NCBI GenBank assembly: GCA_016935735.1
Contig: JAFGQK010000352.1
Span: 1-34,698 of the forward strand
From: Spirochaetales bacterium
GTDB lineage: Bacteria; Spirochaetota; Spirochaetia; SZUA-6; JAFGRV01
DNA: 34,698 nt
Reading direction: 5' to 3'
A program made the translations under genes and the position numbers. A model generated the notes under the pieces. That model saw nothing but the letters and a program-made list of their open reading frames with translations. It had not been told where the DNA came from and searched no databases. Positions 1-7,874 of this stretch are shown one piece after another. The stretch's first letter is position 1. The number at the start of each line of letters is the position of its first letter.

Positions 1-91
1 TAACCGGTTTTCCGGGGTAAATATATTTGAAGGGTGTTTCTAAATCATTGCCCCTATTAGAATTATAAACAGCGCTAAAAGCTCATAGAGG

Positions 92-139
92 AGAAATAAA
101 AAACAAAAACGCAGGGCTTCCTGTATCAGGCAACCCTGC
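92..139 (-). terminator. Rho-independent terminator of the duplicated-domain gene
   Basis: A hairpin at 111-139 has arms GCAGGG/CCCTGC continuing into CCTG/CAGG around a TAT loop, with two mismatches. On the minus strand it lies directly after the stop codon at 147-149 and runs into a T-rich stretch (110 down to about 92). The plus strand also has a T tract at 140-145, so it may work in both directions. Confidence 0.7.
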
Positions 140-146
140 TTTTTTA

Positions 147-617
147 TTACAGACTGGAATTCGGATCTGCCTTTGGATCTTCACAAAGGGCAAGAAAGTA
201 GATTGACCGTGCAATAATGAAAAATTTGTTGTTTGCCAGTTGTTTCACTGTTTTAATTTTAAATGCTTTAGAAAGGAGTTCTGCCTGCCGGTCACTCAAT
301 CCCTGGAGTGCCTGTACCGGGGAAGCAAGTATTTCCTTTAATGACTTGCCCTCATATGCTTTATCAATTCCCTTATTAATATTTAATGAACTTTCAGCCG
401 TATCTCCCTTTTCGAACTTAGCGAGTTCCTGGATTGCCCATGCCCATTTTGCAAACCGTATCTTTGCAAACTGCTCTACTGTCGAGACACGGAAAGCCTC
501 TTTCATCAAATCCGCATCACCTTTACTCACCCCCTGGATTGCATGAACCGCCTGTTTCAGTATTTTCCTGAGTGTCATTGACTCAAATTTCTTGTCCACA
601 GCATTTTTAATATTCAT
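147..617 (-). CDS. Protein of two tandem ~65-residue helical repeats, function unknown
   Basis: A 156-residue protein, mostly helical and without signal peptide or membrane segment. It consists of two copies of one unit, about residues 1-68 and 80-146. Each unit carries an L(R/K)(K/E)IL motif, then (H/Q)A(I/L)QG(V/L)S, then a KAF(K/R)(I/V)(K/S)TV(K/E)Q(L/F)A motif and a hydrophobic helix. The G-x-S ... AF-x-I-x-T-x-x-x-LA pattern recalls helix-hairpin-helix-like modules, but I cannot assign a family. A good ribosome site (AGGAGG) precedes ATG 617. It stands alone, diverges from the 962 gene, and ends at the hairpin at 111-139. The duplication is plain in the sequence; any nucleic-acid role is only a guess. 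Confidence 0.75.
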   Translation of the reverse strand: MNIKNAVDKKFESMTLRKILKQAVHAIQGVSKGDADLMKEAFRVSTVEQFAKIRFAKWAWAIQELAKFEKGDTAESSLNINKGIDKAYEGKSLKEILASPVQALQGLSDRQAELLSKAFKIKTVKQLANNKFFIIARSIYFLALCEDPKADPNSSL

Positions 618-961
618 TTATAAACCTCCTCGTGCTGGTTACGGGAATATGATAAAACAATCAAGGCTGTTGTTTTTCTCTACTCCCTCGTTATTTTTAA
701 GAATCAGCAAGGAATGATGGTAAACCATTGCTTCTGAACAATAAACAGTTTGTCCAGAGGGAAAAACATCGATTCCAGGTTTATCAGTCACCCTTACTTT
801 AGTTATAACAAAAAGAATTAAAAAATAAAAGTTTTTTTTTCTTTTTCTTTAAAATTAGTGATATTTACACAAAAAAATATTGTGAAAACAGGGGGGAGAT
901 TATATAATAAAGACAGGCTTCGGTTTAAAACCGGGGAATTTTTTTTGAAAACAGGAAAAGA
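618..961. other. Divergent intergenic region with promoter and leader of the 962 gene
   Basis: The 344 bases between divergent genes hold a long polypyrimidine stretch near 830-852 and the plus-strand promoter at 880-908. The predicted leader contains a small palindrome (CGGTTTAAAACCG, 921-933) followed, after a few bases, by eight T (939-946). That is a weak terminator or attenuator shape. I see no convincing promoter for the minus-strand gene and no further gene. Confidence 0.5.
880..908 (+). promoter_or_regulatory. Sigma70-type promoter for 962 and nnr genes
   Basis: A -35 box TTGTGA (880-885), a 17-base spacer and a perfect -10 TATAAT (903-908). Transcription would start near 915, about 47 bases before ATG 962, and could run through the NAD(P)H-hydrate repair gene. 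Confidence 0.6.
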
Positions 962-1531
962 ATGCCATTTAAAATAACATTTAATGTGAATGGTACCTGG
1001 CAGGGGGGGGCGAGGGTTCCACCGGAATTACGTGATATGTCGGATCTTCATGAATGGATACGTAATTTCCTAAAGACATTCAAGACTTTGGGGCAGACAT
1101 ATTCCCGTTATTTTTCGAATGACGGGGAGCTTGTGGGTCAGGAAAAGGCCAATCTCGTGATTGCCCTGGATGGATTGATCGGTGGTCTTGTTCTTTTAAG
1201 AAGGTATATTACAAAGGATAATCCCAATCAGTTTGAATCCCTGGATAATACCTATGATTTCTGGTTCGAAATTAAGATGGACCTTGCCAACTGGCGGGGC
1301 AGGGGAAAGATGAGTAATAAATTCACGTTTAAAATAACGAGTTTTGCCAATTGGTATAACAATGTCATGATGCAGAAAATACAAAAGGTATTCAAAATGT
1401 ATTCACAGGCTATGGAAGATGAAGTCCTTACTGATGAAGAGAGTAATAATCTATGCCGTTTTATAGAAGTAATAATCTTTGATATCCTTGTTATAGAAAA
1501 AGTGCTTATCTCTACAGATTTAAATCGATAA
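962..1531 (+). CDS. Hypothetical helical protein, first gene of an nnr operon
   Basis: A 189-residue soluble protein that I do not recognise. It has no signal peptide. Two segments resemble each other: about residues 53-83 (NDGELVGQEKAN then LDGLIGGLVLLRR) and about 152-185 (EDEVLTDEESNN then IEVIIFDILVIEK). Each is an acidic turn followed by a hydrophobic helix, suggesting an internal duplication. The start at 962 has only a weak purine-rich ribosome site (AGGAAAAG). The stop codon is 37 bases before the likely start of the NAD(P)H-hydrate repair gene, and no terminator lies between, so the two are probably cotranscribed. No function can be given. Confidence 0.7.
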   Translation: MPFKITFNVNGTWQGGARVPPELRDMSDLHEWIRNFLKTFKTLGQTYSRYFSNDGELVGQEKANLVIALDGLIGGLVLLRRYITKDNPNQFESLDNTYDFWFEIKMDLANWRGRGKMSNKFTFKITSFANWYNNVMMQKIQKVFKMYSQAMEDEVLTDEESNNLCRFIEVIIFDILVIEKVLISTDLNR

Positions 1532-1568
1532 TGTAATGGATGTGCCAGGGAAAAAACAGGGGAAAATG

Positions 1569-3158
1569 ATGAATGTCAGCAGTGTCGAGCAAATGCGGAA
1601 TATGGATAAAGCCGCCGTGGAGGATTATTTAGTCCCGGAGCAATTGCTCATGGAGAATGCAGGACTTGCAGCCTGTTCGGTTATCCATAAATACATTCAG
1701 GGGATAGATAAAAGATATGTAATCATCTGTGGCACAGGGAATAATGGGGGTGATGGTTTTGTTGTTGCCCGGAAGATCCATTCCATGGGGGGAGAGGTGA
1801 GTGTCTTTATTGCCGGGACAGGGGAAAAATTAAAAGGTGTATCTGCACAGAACCTTGAACGTCTGTTAAAAACCCCTGTTTCTGTTCTTGACCTGGGTCA
1901 TGATCCTGCAAAACTGGCACTCCTTGAACAGGAGTTGAAACAAACCGATGTGATCGTGGATGCATTATTCGGTACCGGACTGGCACGCGATGTCGAGGGT
2001 TTTTACCGGGAGGTGATCCGGCTTTTGAATAATGCCGGTAAAACAGTGGTAAGCCTTGATATCCCGTCCGGTATCAATGGCGATACCGGACAGGTTATGG
2101 GGATTGCAGTAAGGGCAGATTATACGGTAACGTTTGGTCTTCCGAAATACGGCAACCTCCTGTACCCGGGATATGATTATTGCGGAAAACTGTTTGTCAC
2201 CCATATATCATTTCCCCCGTGTCTTTATAATAATGAACACCATCAAATACGTATCAATATACCCCCGGACCTTGAAAAGCGGAATCCTATGGGACATAAA
2301 GGCTCATTTGGGGATGTACTGTTTATTGCAGGTGCATCGCAATACCCTGGTGCACCATATTTCAGCGCTTTTTCTTTTTTAAAAGCAGGTGGCGGGTATT
2401 CCCGGCTTGCAGCACCTGGTTCCCTGGTACAGTTTATCGCGACCGGTGGGAGAGAGATTGTTTTTCTCCCCCAGGCGGAAACAGCAAGCGGGAGTATTGC
2501 AAAAGAGAATGAAGATTCACTCATAAAACAGGCATCCAGGGTGGATATGGTGGTTATGGGTCCCGGACTTTCCCTTGATCTTGAGACCAGGCAGCTTGTC
2601 TGTTCACTCTCGGAAAAGATAGATAAGCCGCTTCTTCTTGATGGAGACGGAATAACAGCGGTATCAGAGAATGTTGATATTCTTAAAAAAAGAAGATATC
2701 CGACAATTCTCACACCCCATCCCGGCGAAATGTCCAGGATAACAGGGTATTCCATCAATAAGATCAGGGAAAAAAGCATGGAGATTCTCGCAGAAACCTC
2801 AAAAAAATGCAATGCAATTATCGTATTAAAACAGGCTCATTCACTCATCGGCTTTCCTGACGGGAAGATATTTATAAACGTAAGCGGGAATTGCGGAATG
2901 GCGACAGCCGGGTCCGGGGATGTCCTTACCGGCACCATCGCTGCAATGTACGGACTTGGTCTTTCAATACCCGATGCTGTTCGTGCAGGGGTTTTTGTCC
3001 ATGGGGTTGCAGGCGATAAAGCGGCAGAGGCAATAGGCCAGGATGGAATGACTGCCCGGGACATCATGGATTTCCTTCCCTGTGCTGTAACGTATTATAG
3101 AAAAGAATATCAGGTAATAAGCCGTCATTATTATAACAGGATTGTCCCTGTTTTATAA
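1569..3158 (+). CDS. nnr: Bifunctional NAD(P)H-hydrate epimerase / ADP-dependent dehydratase
   Basis: A metabolite-repair enzyme. The N-terminal half epimerises R-NAD(P)HX to S-NAD(P)HX and the C-terminal half dehydrates S-NAD(P)HX back to NAD(P)H using ADP. The N-terminal NnrE-type domain (about residues 1-220) shows GNNGGDG in the nucleotide-binding loop and SLDIPSG. The C-terminal NnrD-type domain, related to ribokinase-like kinases, shows HKGSFGDVL, TPHPGE and the GSGDVLTG active-site motif. The total (about 529 residues) is normal for the fused family. The reading frame is open back to ATG 1536, but AGGGG at 1558-1562 sits six bases before ATG 1569. A start there gives MNVSSVEQMR, which fits the family N-terminus (MKV-T-EQMR). 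Cytoplasmic, housekeeping; assignment secure. Confidence 0.95.
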   Translation: MNVSSVEQMRNMDKAAVEDYLVPEQLLMENAGLAACSVIHKYIQGIDKRYVIICGTGNNGGDGFVVARKIHSMGGEVSVFIAGTGEKLKGVSAQNLERLLKTPVSVLDLGHDPAKLALLEQELKQTDVIVDALFGTGLARDVEGFYREVIRLLNNAGKTVVSLDIPSGINGDTGQVMGIAVRADYTVTFGLPKYGNLLYPGYDYCGKLFVTHISFPPCLYNNEHHQIRINIPPDLEKRNPMGHKGSFGDVLFIAGASQYPGAPYFSAFSFLKAGGGYSRLAAPGSLVQFIATGGREIVFLPQAETASGSIAKENEDSLIKQASRVDMVVMGPGLSLDLETRQLVCSLSEKIDKPLLLDGDGITAVSENVDILKKRRYPTILTPHPGEMSRITGYSINKIREKSMEILAETSKKCNAIIVLKQAHSLIGFPDGKIFINVSGNCGMATAGSGDVLTGTIAAMYGLGLSIPDAVRAGVFVHGVAGDKAAEAIGQDGMTARDIMDFLPCAVTYYRKEYQVISRHYYNRIVPVL

Positions 3159-3220
3159 GCAGGTACAATATGAAATTTTGCATTAAAATCGTTTTTTTGA
3201 TGCAAAAAAAAAATATACCC

Positions 3221-3249
3221 TTGTCATTCTTCTTACTATTTGCTATATT
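3221..3249 (+). promoter_or_regulatory. Extended -10 promoter of the 3298 gene
   Basis: TTGTCA (3221-3226), a 17-base spacer and TATATT (3244-3249), with TG at 3241-3242 making an extended -10. The start of transcription near 3256 lies downstream of the in-frame codon at 3250, so translation must begin further in, at 3298. Confidence 0.65.
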
Positions 3250-3297
3250 TTGTTATCTCGTTATAATTCTAGAATTCTTTTTTACATGGTGGGAACT

Positions 3298-3618
3298 ATG
3301 AAAAGTACTGATATGGCAAGAAGAGACAGGGAAATAAAGAAAAGCCGCAAAAAAGAAGAAGTCCTGCAGAAAAAGGTGGAGCAAAGAGATACCCTGTCTG
3401 TCGGTGAGTTTATAAACAAGCTTTACTCGCTCTTTTATCATGACGAACAGAAAATATACAATCTCGATAGTGCAGAGATAAAAAATCTTGTTGCAGAAAT
3501 AAAGGATACACTCTCTGAAAAAGATTGGGATAATGTATTAAGAAAAGCTGTTCGAAAATCCAAAGTAACACAGCGCGAGGAAGCATTTCAGAAACTTAAA
3601 CAGTATCTGGCAGTGTAG
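3298..3618 (+). CDS. Small highly charged hypothetical protein
   Basis: A 106-residue cytoplasmic protein. It has a lysine/arginine/glutamate-rich N-terminal 30 residues, probably a coiled coil or disordered tail, then a compact helical part containing SVGEFINKLYSLFYHDEQK and a conserved-looking EKDWDNVLRKAVRKSK stretch. I recognise no family. The frame is open from 3250, but the promoter at 3221-3249 and the GGTGGGA ribosome site at 3288-3294 both point to ATG 3298. Its last 23 bases overlap the end of the convergent C_GCAxxG gene, so the two transcripts would be complementary at their 3' ends. Confidence 0.65.
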   Translation: MKSTDMARRDREIKKSRKKEEVLQKKVEQRDTLSVGEFINKLYSLFYHDEQKIYNLDSAEIKNLVAEIKDTLSEKDWDNVLRKAVRKSKVTQREEAFQKLKQYLAV

Positions 3619-4054
3619 CTATTAATCTTTCTATAATTAATGCAGCATCTTTTATATACTTTTTACATTTTGTCTCGAAAAGACCTTCTTCCCTTGCTTT
3701 CGCACTCCCTTCCGGTGTTGATATATCACACCCTATAAGTTCACGGCAGTTGATTGTCTTATTGATTTTTTCAAACTCTGCTGCAAACTCCCTGACCAGG
3801 GAATAGGTTTTTGTCTTTGATTCATTATCCTCCGGCTTCCATTTCCCAAATACAAGTCCTATAACCATAAAAGCCCCTGTTACTGCACCACAGGTATTCT
3901 GCAAGGACCCCATTCCCCCGCCAAAACCGCAGGCTATCTTTAATGCAGTGTCCGTTTCCAACCCGAAAAGCGGCGCATAGGCGGCAAACATAGCCTGGGA
4001 GCAATTAAAACCCCCCGAAAAAAACTTTATTGCTTTATCTACATTACTTTCCAT
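3596..4054 (-). CDS. C_GCAxxG_C_C family redox-type protein
   Basis: A 152-residue member of the C_GCAxxG_C_C family, whose members are often linked to redox or metal chemistry and whose function is mostly unproven. The hallmark cysteines are visible: Cys18 (FNCSQAM), Cys42 (IACGFGGGMG), Cys55 in the variant core TCGAVTG, and Cys103, Cys109 and Cys130 near the C-terminus. The frame is open upstream to 4105, but starting at ATG 4054 (MESNVDKAI) gives the usual family length. No strong ribosome site is seen at either start, so the start is uncertain. It lies 87 bases after the M55 peptidase on the same strand and is the likely last gene of the ten-gene cluster. Its 3' end overlaps the 3298 gene by 23 bases. 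Confidence 0.85.
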   Translation of the reverse strand: MESNVDKAIKFFSGGFNCSQAMFAAYAPLFGLETDTALKIACGFGGGMGSLQNTCGAVTGAFMVIGLVFGKWKPEDNESKTKTYSLVREFAAEFEKINKTINCRELIGCDISTPEGSAKAREEGLFETKCKKYIKDAALIIERLIATLPDTV

Positions 4055-4141
4055 GACCGGATAGTATGAAGAAATTTGAATAATTGCAAGTATATTGCCG
4101 GTCATATATGGAAGAAAATCAATCTTGTAAGAAAGAAATTT

Positions 4142-5044
4142 TCATTTTTTCTTTAACTGTTTCCGTACCCAGTTCAGTCCCAGTTTTCCATATATATGAA
4201 AGAGCGGTAATGCAAGAGGTAATATCTTTTCCAGGAAAGGATGAAGATAGGCGATTTTAATAAGCAACTGAAATAATAAGAGTGCGGTTCCCGATTCTAT
4301 CATCACCCGGTCATCACAGGAGGGAAGATGCCATTTTTCCCCTGTTTTTCGTGCAGCTTCCGGTCCGTCCCTCATCGTTAATACAACCTTAAAAGGACCT
4401 TCCCTGGTAAAAGGAACTGCTTTGTTATTGAAAAGCGATGCAACAGACGCCTTTTTTAATCCGTCCCTCCAGGTATGTTTATCAAAATCTTTTAATTTTA
4501 TATTTTTATCTATACTATATGTCTGGATAGAGGGAATAGCACACGCTGCTTCTGCACAGGCGATAGGGCCGCCGGAAAAAAATAAAGGAACAATTCCATA
4601 GGGGGCCAGCACCATGGAGAGAAGTTCAGCCTCTCCCAGTGATTTCCCGTTGCATTCAATATTCCTGATTTGAGAAGAGACCGTATGTGCAATAAATCCT
4701 TTTGATCCGGAGGATGCGTGCATTCCAATCATGATAAGTCCCCGGGCATTTTCCGGGTCACCTATCGCAGGGACCGGGTATGCCTTAAAGCCGTGGGATA
4801 ATTCTGCCCGCCTGTCGATTAATTCGGGAAGCAGGTTATAACCTGTTCGGTGAAAATCCTGGATACGTATGTGGTTCACCCCTGCACTATATAGGGCAGT
4901 GACCACTGCATTCACATCAAGGGACATATCGACACACGCCTGTGCCCATTCCTTTGTTTTAAGAATAGCAGCCTTTCTTGTCCAGCAGCCCGAACTACCT
5001 TCGATATCGGAAATAATAAGAATTGATGTATAACAGGGTTTCAT
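4142..5044 (-). CDS. M55-family zinc D-aminopeptidase (DppA-like)
   Basis: DppA-type peptidases remove N-terminal D-amino acids such as D-Ala from short peptides. The five zinc ligands of Bacillus subtilis DppA (Asp8, Glu10, His60, His104, Glu133) all have counterparts shifted by exactly five residues: Asp13 and Glu15 in SDIEGSSG, His65 in QDFH, His109 in GMHASS, Glu138 in GEAE. This supports start codon ATG 5044 over the upstream GTG at 5098; the ribosome site at 5044 is weak. At about 300 residues it is slightly longer than DppA, with a hydrophobic segment near residues 255-285 (HPFLEKILPLALPLF) that may contact a membrane. It follows the HExxH protein by 72 bases in the cluster, suggesting D-peptide or wall-fragment turnover linked to the transporter. 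Confidence 0.9.
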   Translation of the reverse strand: MKPCYTSILIISDIEGSSGCWTRKAAILKTKEWAQACVDMSLDVNAVVTALYSAGVNHIRIQDFHRTGYNLLPELIDRRAELSHGFKAYPVPAIGDPENARGLIMIGMHASSGSKGFIAHTVSSQIRNIECNGKSLGEAELLSMVLAPYGIVPLFFSGGPIACAEAACAIPSIQTYSIDKNIKLKDFDKHTWRDGLKKASVASLFNNKAVPFTREGPFKVVLTMRDGPEAARKTGEKWHLPSCDDRVMIESGTALLLFQLLIKIAYLHPFLEKILPLALPLFHIYGKLGLNWVRKQLKKK

Positions 5045-5116
5045 CCTTTTTTCTTTTTCATCCTTTTTTCTATTCCAACCGGGACCCCGGTGGTGCACAT
5101 GTCCCGGTATTCACTA

Positions 5117-5905
5117 TTACTCAAAAGGATTGACGATCCTTAGTCTTTTGAAATTTCCCGAATCATTAAAAGAAGTCCAGTACTTATAATCATTATCCCG
5201 GATATATCGAACCGATTTCTTAAAAACATCCTTCACTGTCGATGTTAAGAAGGGTATAATCTTTTTATCATCCGCATCTTTATAAAGTACCCATAATGCC
5301 AGTGCATACCCATAAAGAGATGGTGTTAAATATCCCAATTTACTCAAACCATCGCTCGATGTGACTGGCATTACGGCGTTTGCGCTGAATATACCCAGAC
5401 CAAAAAAAACGGAAAGGAGATCGGTAAGTTCTTCATCGGTTTCATATATCCGGCGTTCTCCTTCCAGCTTCAGGTGGCTTAATTCATGTATAATAACAGC
5501 AATTAAATGGGCAGGACGCTTTAAGAGAGTTCTTTTTAAACTGATTTTATAAACTACCTGAAAGCCTTCTGCTTCCTCATTATAGGTGCCGGCAGTACCG
5601 GAAAATGAAGTTGGTGCAAAAGAGAAATTATTCAATACCTTTTCATGAGCTTCCCCGGATGTATATTCTATCCTGATTGAACCGGCATGTATATCCATAA
5701 TGTGGGAAATCTGGAAAACGAGGAAATCGACATCGGCTTCTCTCCCTTTATATTCCATACCGGAAAAAATCATATCCGGGTAAATAATGGGCTTCGCTTT
5801 TAAATAATTCAGTCCAAACAGCCTGAAAATCATCATCCCGGTATTTTCGACCCACTCTCCGGCCTCATCATCGACAGGCAAATGCCTGCTTTTAAAAAAG
5901 GACAT
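5117..5905 (-). CDS. HExxH zinc metalloprotein, putative peptidase
   Basis: A 262-residue protein without signal peptide or clear membrane span. It has a gluzincin-like metal site: H140-E141-L-S-H144 on a helix, then a downstream helix (EELTDLLSVFFGLGIFSAN, residues 158-176) offering Glu158, Glu159 or Asp162 as third ligand. The GLGIFSAN stretch is hydrophobic. The rest is not recognisable to me, so substrate and even proteolytic activity are unproven. ATG 5905 has an excellent ribosome site (GGAGG, four bases upstream). It begins only nine bases after the barrel-protein gene and is followed by the M55 peptidase, so it belongs to the cluster and may process a peptide or protein handled by it. 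Confidence 0.75.
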   Translation of the reverse strand: MSFFKSRHLPVDDEAGEWVENTGMMIFRLFGLNYLKAKPIIYPDMIFSGMEYKGREADVDFLVFQISHIMDIHAGSIRIEYTSGEAHEKVLNNFSFAPTSFSGTAGTYNEEAEGFQVVYKISLKRTLLKRPAHLIAVIIHELSHLKLEGERRIYETDEELTDLLSVFFGLGIFSANAVMPVTSSDGLSKLGYLTPSLYGYALALWVLYKDADDKKIIPFLTSTVKDVFKKSVRYIRDNDYKYWTSFNDSGNFKRLRIVNPFE

Positions 5906-5914
5906 TTTACCTCC

Positions 5915-7108
5915 TTATTCCCCGAATATGTATTCCATGGTAAAAACAAATGCCATATCCGAATCCCTGTCCCAGCCGAAGGAGTCATTCTCATCGCCGA
6001 ACATTGCTGTTGCCATGAATCCGATGGTAAAACCCTGGTACATGTTCCAGCTCATCCCGGCAATCAATAGCCCGCTTAAGTCGACCGGGGAAACCAGTGA
6101 CCGGAGCTGGAAACTCATGTTGCTTTCCGGTGTATAGACTATCTCCGGGAAGATGTAGATGCCATAGGGTTTGACGGGAAGCGCTTCTGCTTCCTCCCAT
6201 TCCCCAAAGGGATAGAGACCTGTTTCAAGCCGCAGATTCAACCCCGCATCTCCTTCCAGACCTATCATCGAATATACCCCCCCGGAACATATGAAGCCTT
6301 CTTTTACTGCTTCTTCATCCGGGTCTTCACAGGGGATATCGCAGGAAGCGGCAAGATACCAATCCACAAGAAGATGCCCGTGTGCAGCTAAAAACGGCCT
6401 GTGTGATTGCGGTGAACCTTTGTAGAGATAACCGGCCTGGCAGGTAATACCGTACACCTTTCCGGCAATAATACCTCCTGCGGATACGTCTGAAATACTC
6501 TGCATTTCCGGCACCAGTGCACCGGGCATTACTTCACGAAAGCCGGGAAATGGCATTAATACGGTTTCTATGTAAGAGAACCTCCCCAGGGGAATATAGG
6601 TAGATGCGAGAATATCTGTCTCATCGCGGAGAACGGATTGGGAAATATCCACATCCAGGGACATTCCCTCGAAAATCACATCCCCTGCATTGAACATGAA
6701 TCCTTCACCCCACGATACCCGGGTTTTCCCGAGGGTAATTCTGAAACCAGGGAACCTCACCTTGACATATGCCCTGGGTATATTGAACATAAGGTTATTA
6801 TCGACCAGGACAAGGGAACCGGCATATTCTTCCATAAGAAGATCAATATGATTGACGACAATTGAATCCAGTTGAAACTGTGCTTTAACATTTTTGTTCC
6901 CGGTTGATATGATATCCAGCCTTGTTTTTAAAAGATTGGTGATTCCCAGCATATTGTTATCATCATCCGGATCATACGAATCATCGACTAACCTGGATAA
7001 GATAAGGTAATCACTGATTGTCACTGTTGTCATCATCTCTGCCCCGGCAAAGGGGACAGAGATGAGAAGCAACATTAGAAAAAAAAAGAGAAGGTCTTTT
7101 CTTACCAT
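5915..7108 (-). CDS. Outer-membrane beta-barrel protein of the ABC/LolA cluster
   Basis: A 397-residue secreted protein. It has a signal peptide with a long hydrophobic core (FFFLMLLLISVP) and a probable cleavage site after AGA near residue 23. The mature part has the alternating polar/hydrophobic beta-strand texture of outer-membrane barrels, many aromatic residues at strand ends, acidic loops such as DSYDPDDDNN, and a C-terminal strand FVFTMEYIF followed by GE. No defined porin family could be named. Its start overlaps the last seven bases of the LolA-like gene (ATGGTAA), a sign of translational coupling. The natural role is the outer-membrane end of the export or insertion path formed by the ABC permeases and the LolA-like carrier; that is inference from position. 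Confidence 0.75.
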   Translation of the reverse strand: MVRKDLLFFFLMLLLISVPFAGAEMMTTVTISDYLILSRLVDDSYDPDDDNNMLGITNLLKTRLDIISTGNKNVKAQFQLDSIVVNHIDLLMEEYAGSLVLVDNNLMFNIPRAYVKVRFPGFRITLGKTRVSWGEGFMFNAGDVIFEGMSLDVDISQSVLRDETDILASTYIPLGRFSYIETVLMPFPGFREVMPGALVPEMQSISDVSAGGIIAGKVYGITCQAGYLYKGSPQSHRPFLAAHGHLLVDWYLAASCDIPCEDPDEEAVKEGFICSGGVYSMIGLEGDAGLNLRLETGLYPFGEWEEAEALPVKPYGIYIFPEIVYTPESNMSFQLRSLVSPVDLSGLLIAGMSWNMYQGFTIGFMATAMFGDENDSFGWDRDSDMAFVFTMEYIFGE

Positions 7109-7854
7109 GTCAATTCCTCTAAAGAGAAAATGGCCGGATCGATATTTATATCAATCTTCATATCCTTTAACTGGAAGACTGTGCTCGAATTCGTTTTCAT
7201 CGTATCCTTCATTACGATATGAAAGGGAATATTCTTTCCCTTAATTTGCCTGATTTCAAGTACTGCCATGTTCTTTACTATAGTATACGAAGATTCCCTG
7301 TTGGAATATGAATAGAACTCACCCTTTCTGTAGGCAAACAGGTTTTTATCCACCCAGATTACCTGCTTCGGATAGATGATATCCTTTGCACCCTTTTTTT
7401 CGACCAGTAGTATTTTATAACACTGCTCCCCATCCACTACTTCTTCTCCATCCAGCGTCGCCGTATACTTGTCCAGCAGGCTTTCACCGCCCCGTAAGTC
7501 TTCATAGGAAAAATCAGAGCCGACGATACGGTCTTTCAGTGCATCACCCTGGAGATGAATCACCTCCACTGCATCGGGAAAGTAAAGATAGATCTCGTTC
7601 TTTAAACGAAGTATTTTCTGGCCTCTTTCCTCCGGATTGGTAAACTCGAGCATCATATCACCGTTTTTTGCTTCATAACTCTTGAAGGTTGTTACCCGCG
7701 TTCCCAGGTTATCGGTTATTTCAAACCTGCCTTCTGCAATGGCAGAAAGATTTTCGCTTTCTTCGATTTTTTTAATAATCTCATCTGCGGTAATGGCAAA
7801 TATACCCTGAATAACCACCAGGCCGATTATGATAATTGAAAAAAGTTTCTTCAT
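7102..7854 (-). CDS. LolA-like periplasmic outer-membrane lipoprotein-sorting protein
   Basis: A 250-residue exported protein of the LolA-like / outer-membrane lipoprotein-sorting superfamily (COG2834 type), which binds acyl chains in a half-barrel and ferries lipoproteins or lipids across the periplasm. Visible features are a signal peptide (residues 1 to about 20, ending GIFA), then TADEIIKKIEESEN, a YEAKNGDMMLEF strand, GQKILRLKNEIYLYFP, and a YPKQVIWVDKNLF strand, matching the family's strand order. ATG 7854 has a GGAGG site. Its stop overlaps the start of the barrel gene, and it lies just downstream of two LolE/FtsX-type permeases and an ATPase. That argues for a dedicated second Lol-like route rather than the housekeeping LolA. 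Confidence 0.85.
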   Translation of the reverse strand: MKKLFSIIIIGLVVIQGIFAITADEIIKKIEESENLSAIAEGRFEITDNLGTRVTTFKSYEAKNGDMMLEFTNPEERGQKILRLKNEIYLYFPDAVEVIHLQGDALKDRIVGSDFSYEDLRGGESLLDKYTATLDGEEVVDGEQCYKILLVEKKGAKDIIYPKQVIWVDKNLFAYRKGEFYSYSNRESSYTIVKNMAVLEIRQIKGKNIPFHIVMKDTMKTNSSTVFQLKDMKIDINIDPAIFSLEELTW

Positions 7855-7874
7855 ATTCTTGTTCCTCCTTCTTT

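Noticed and set aside
217-546. Open frame of 109 codons on the plus strand
   Set aside because: It is the complement of the duplicated-domain gene, with no ribosome site and no recognisable sequence.
3176-3207. Hairpin TTTTGCAT/ATGCAAAA after the nnr gene as its terminator
   Set aside because: The plus strand has an A tract, not T, after the stem, and the stem is very AT-rich. It cannot be called a terminator for nnr.
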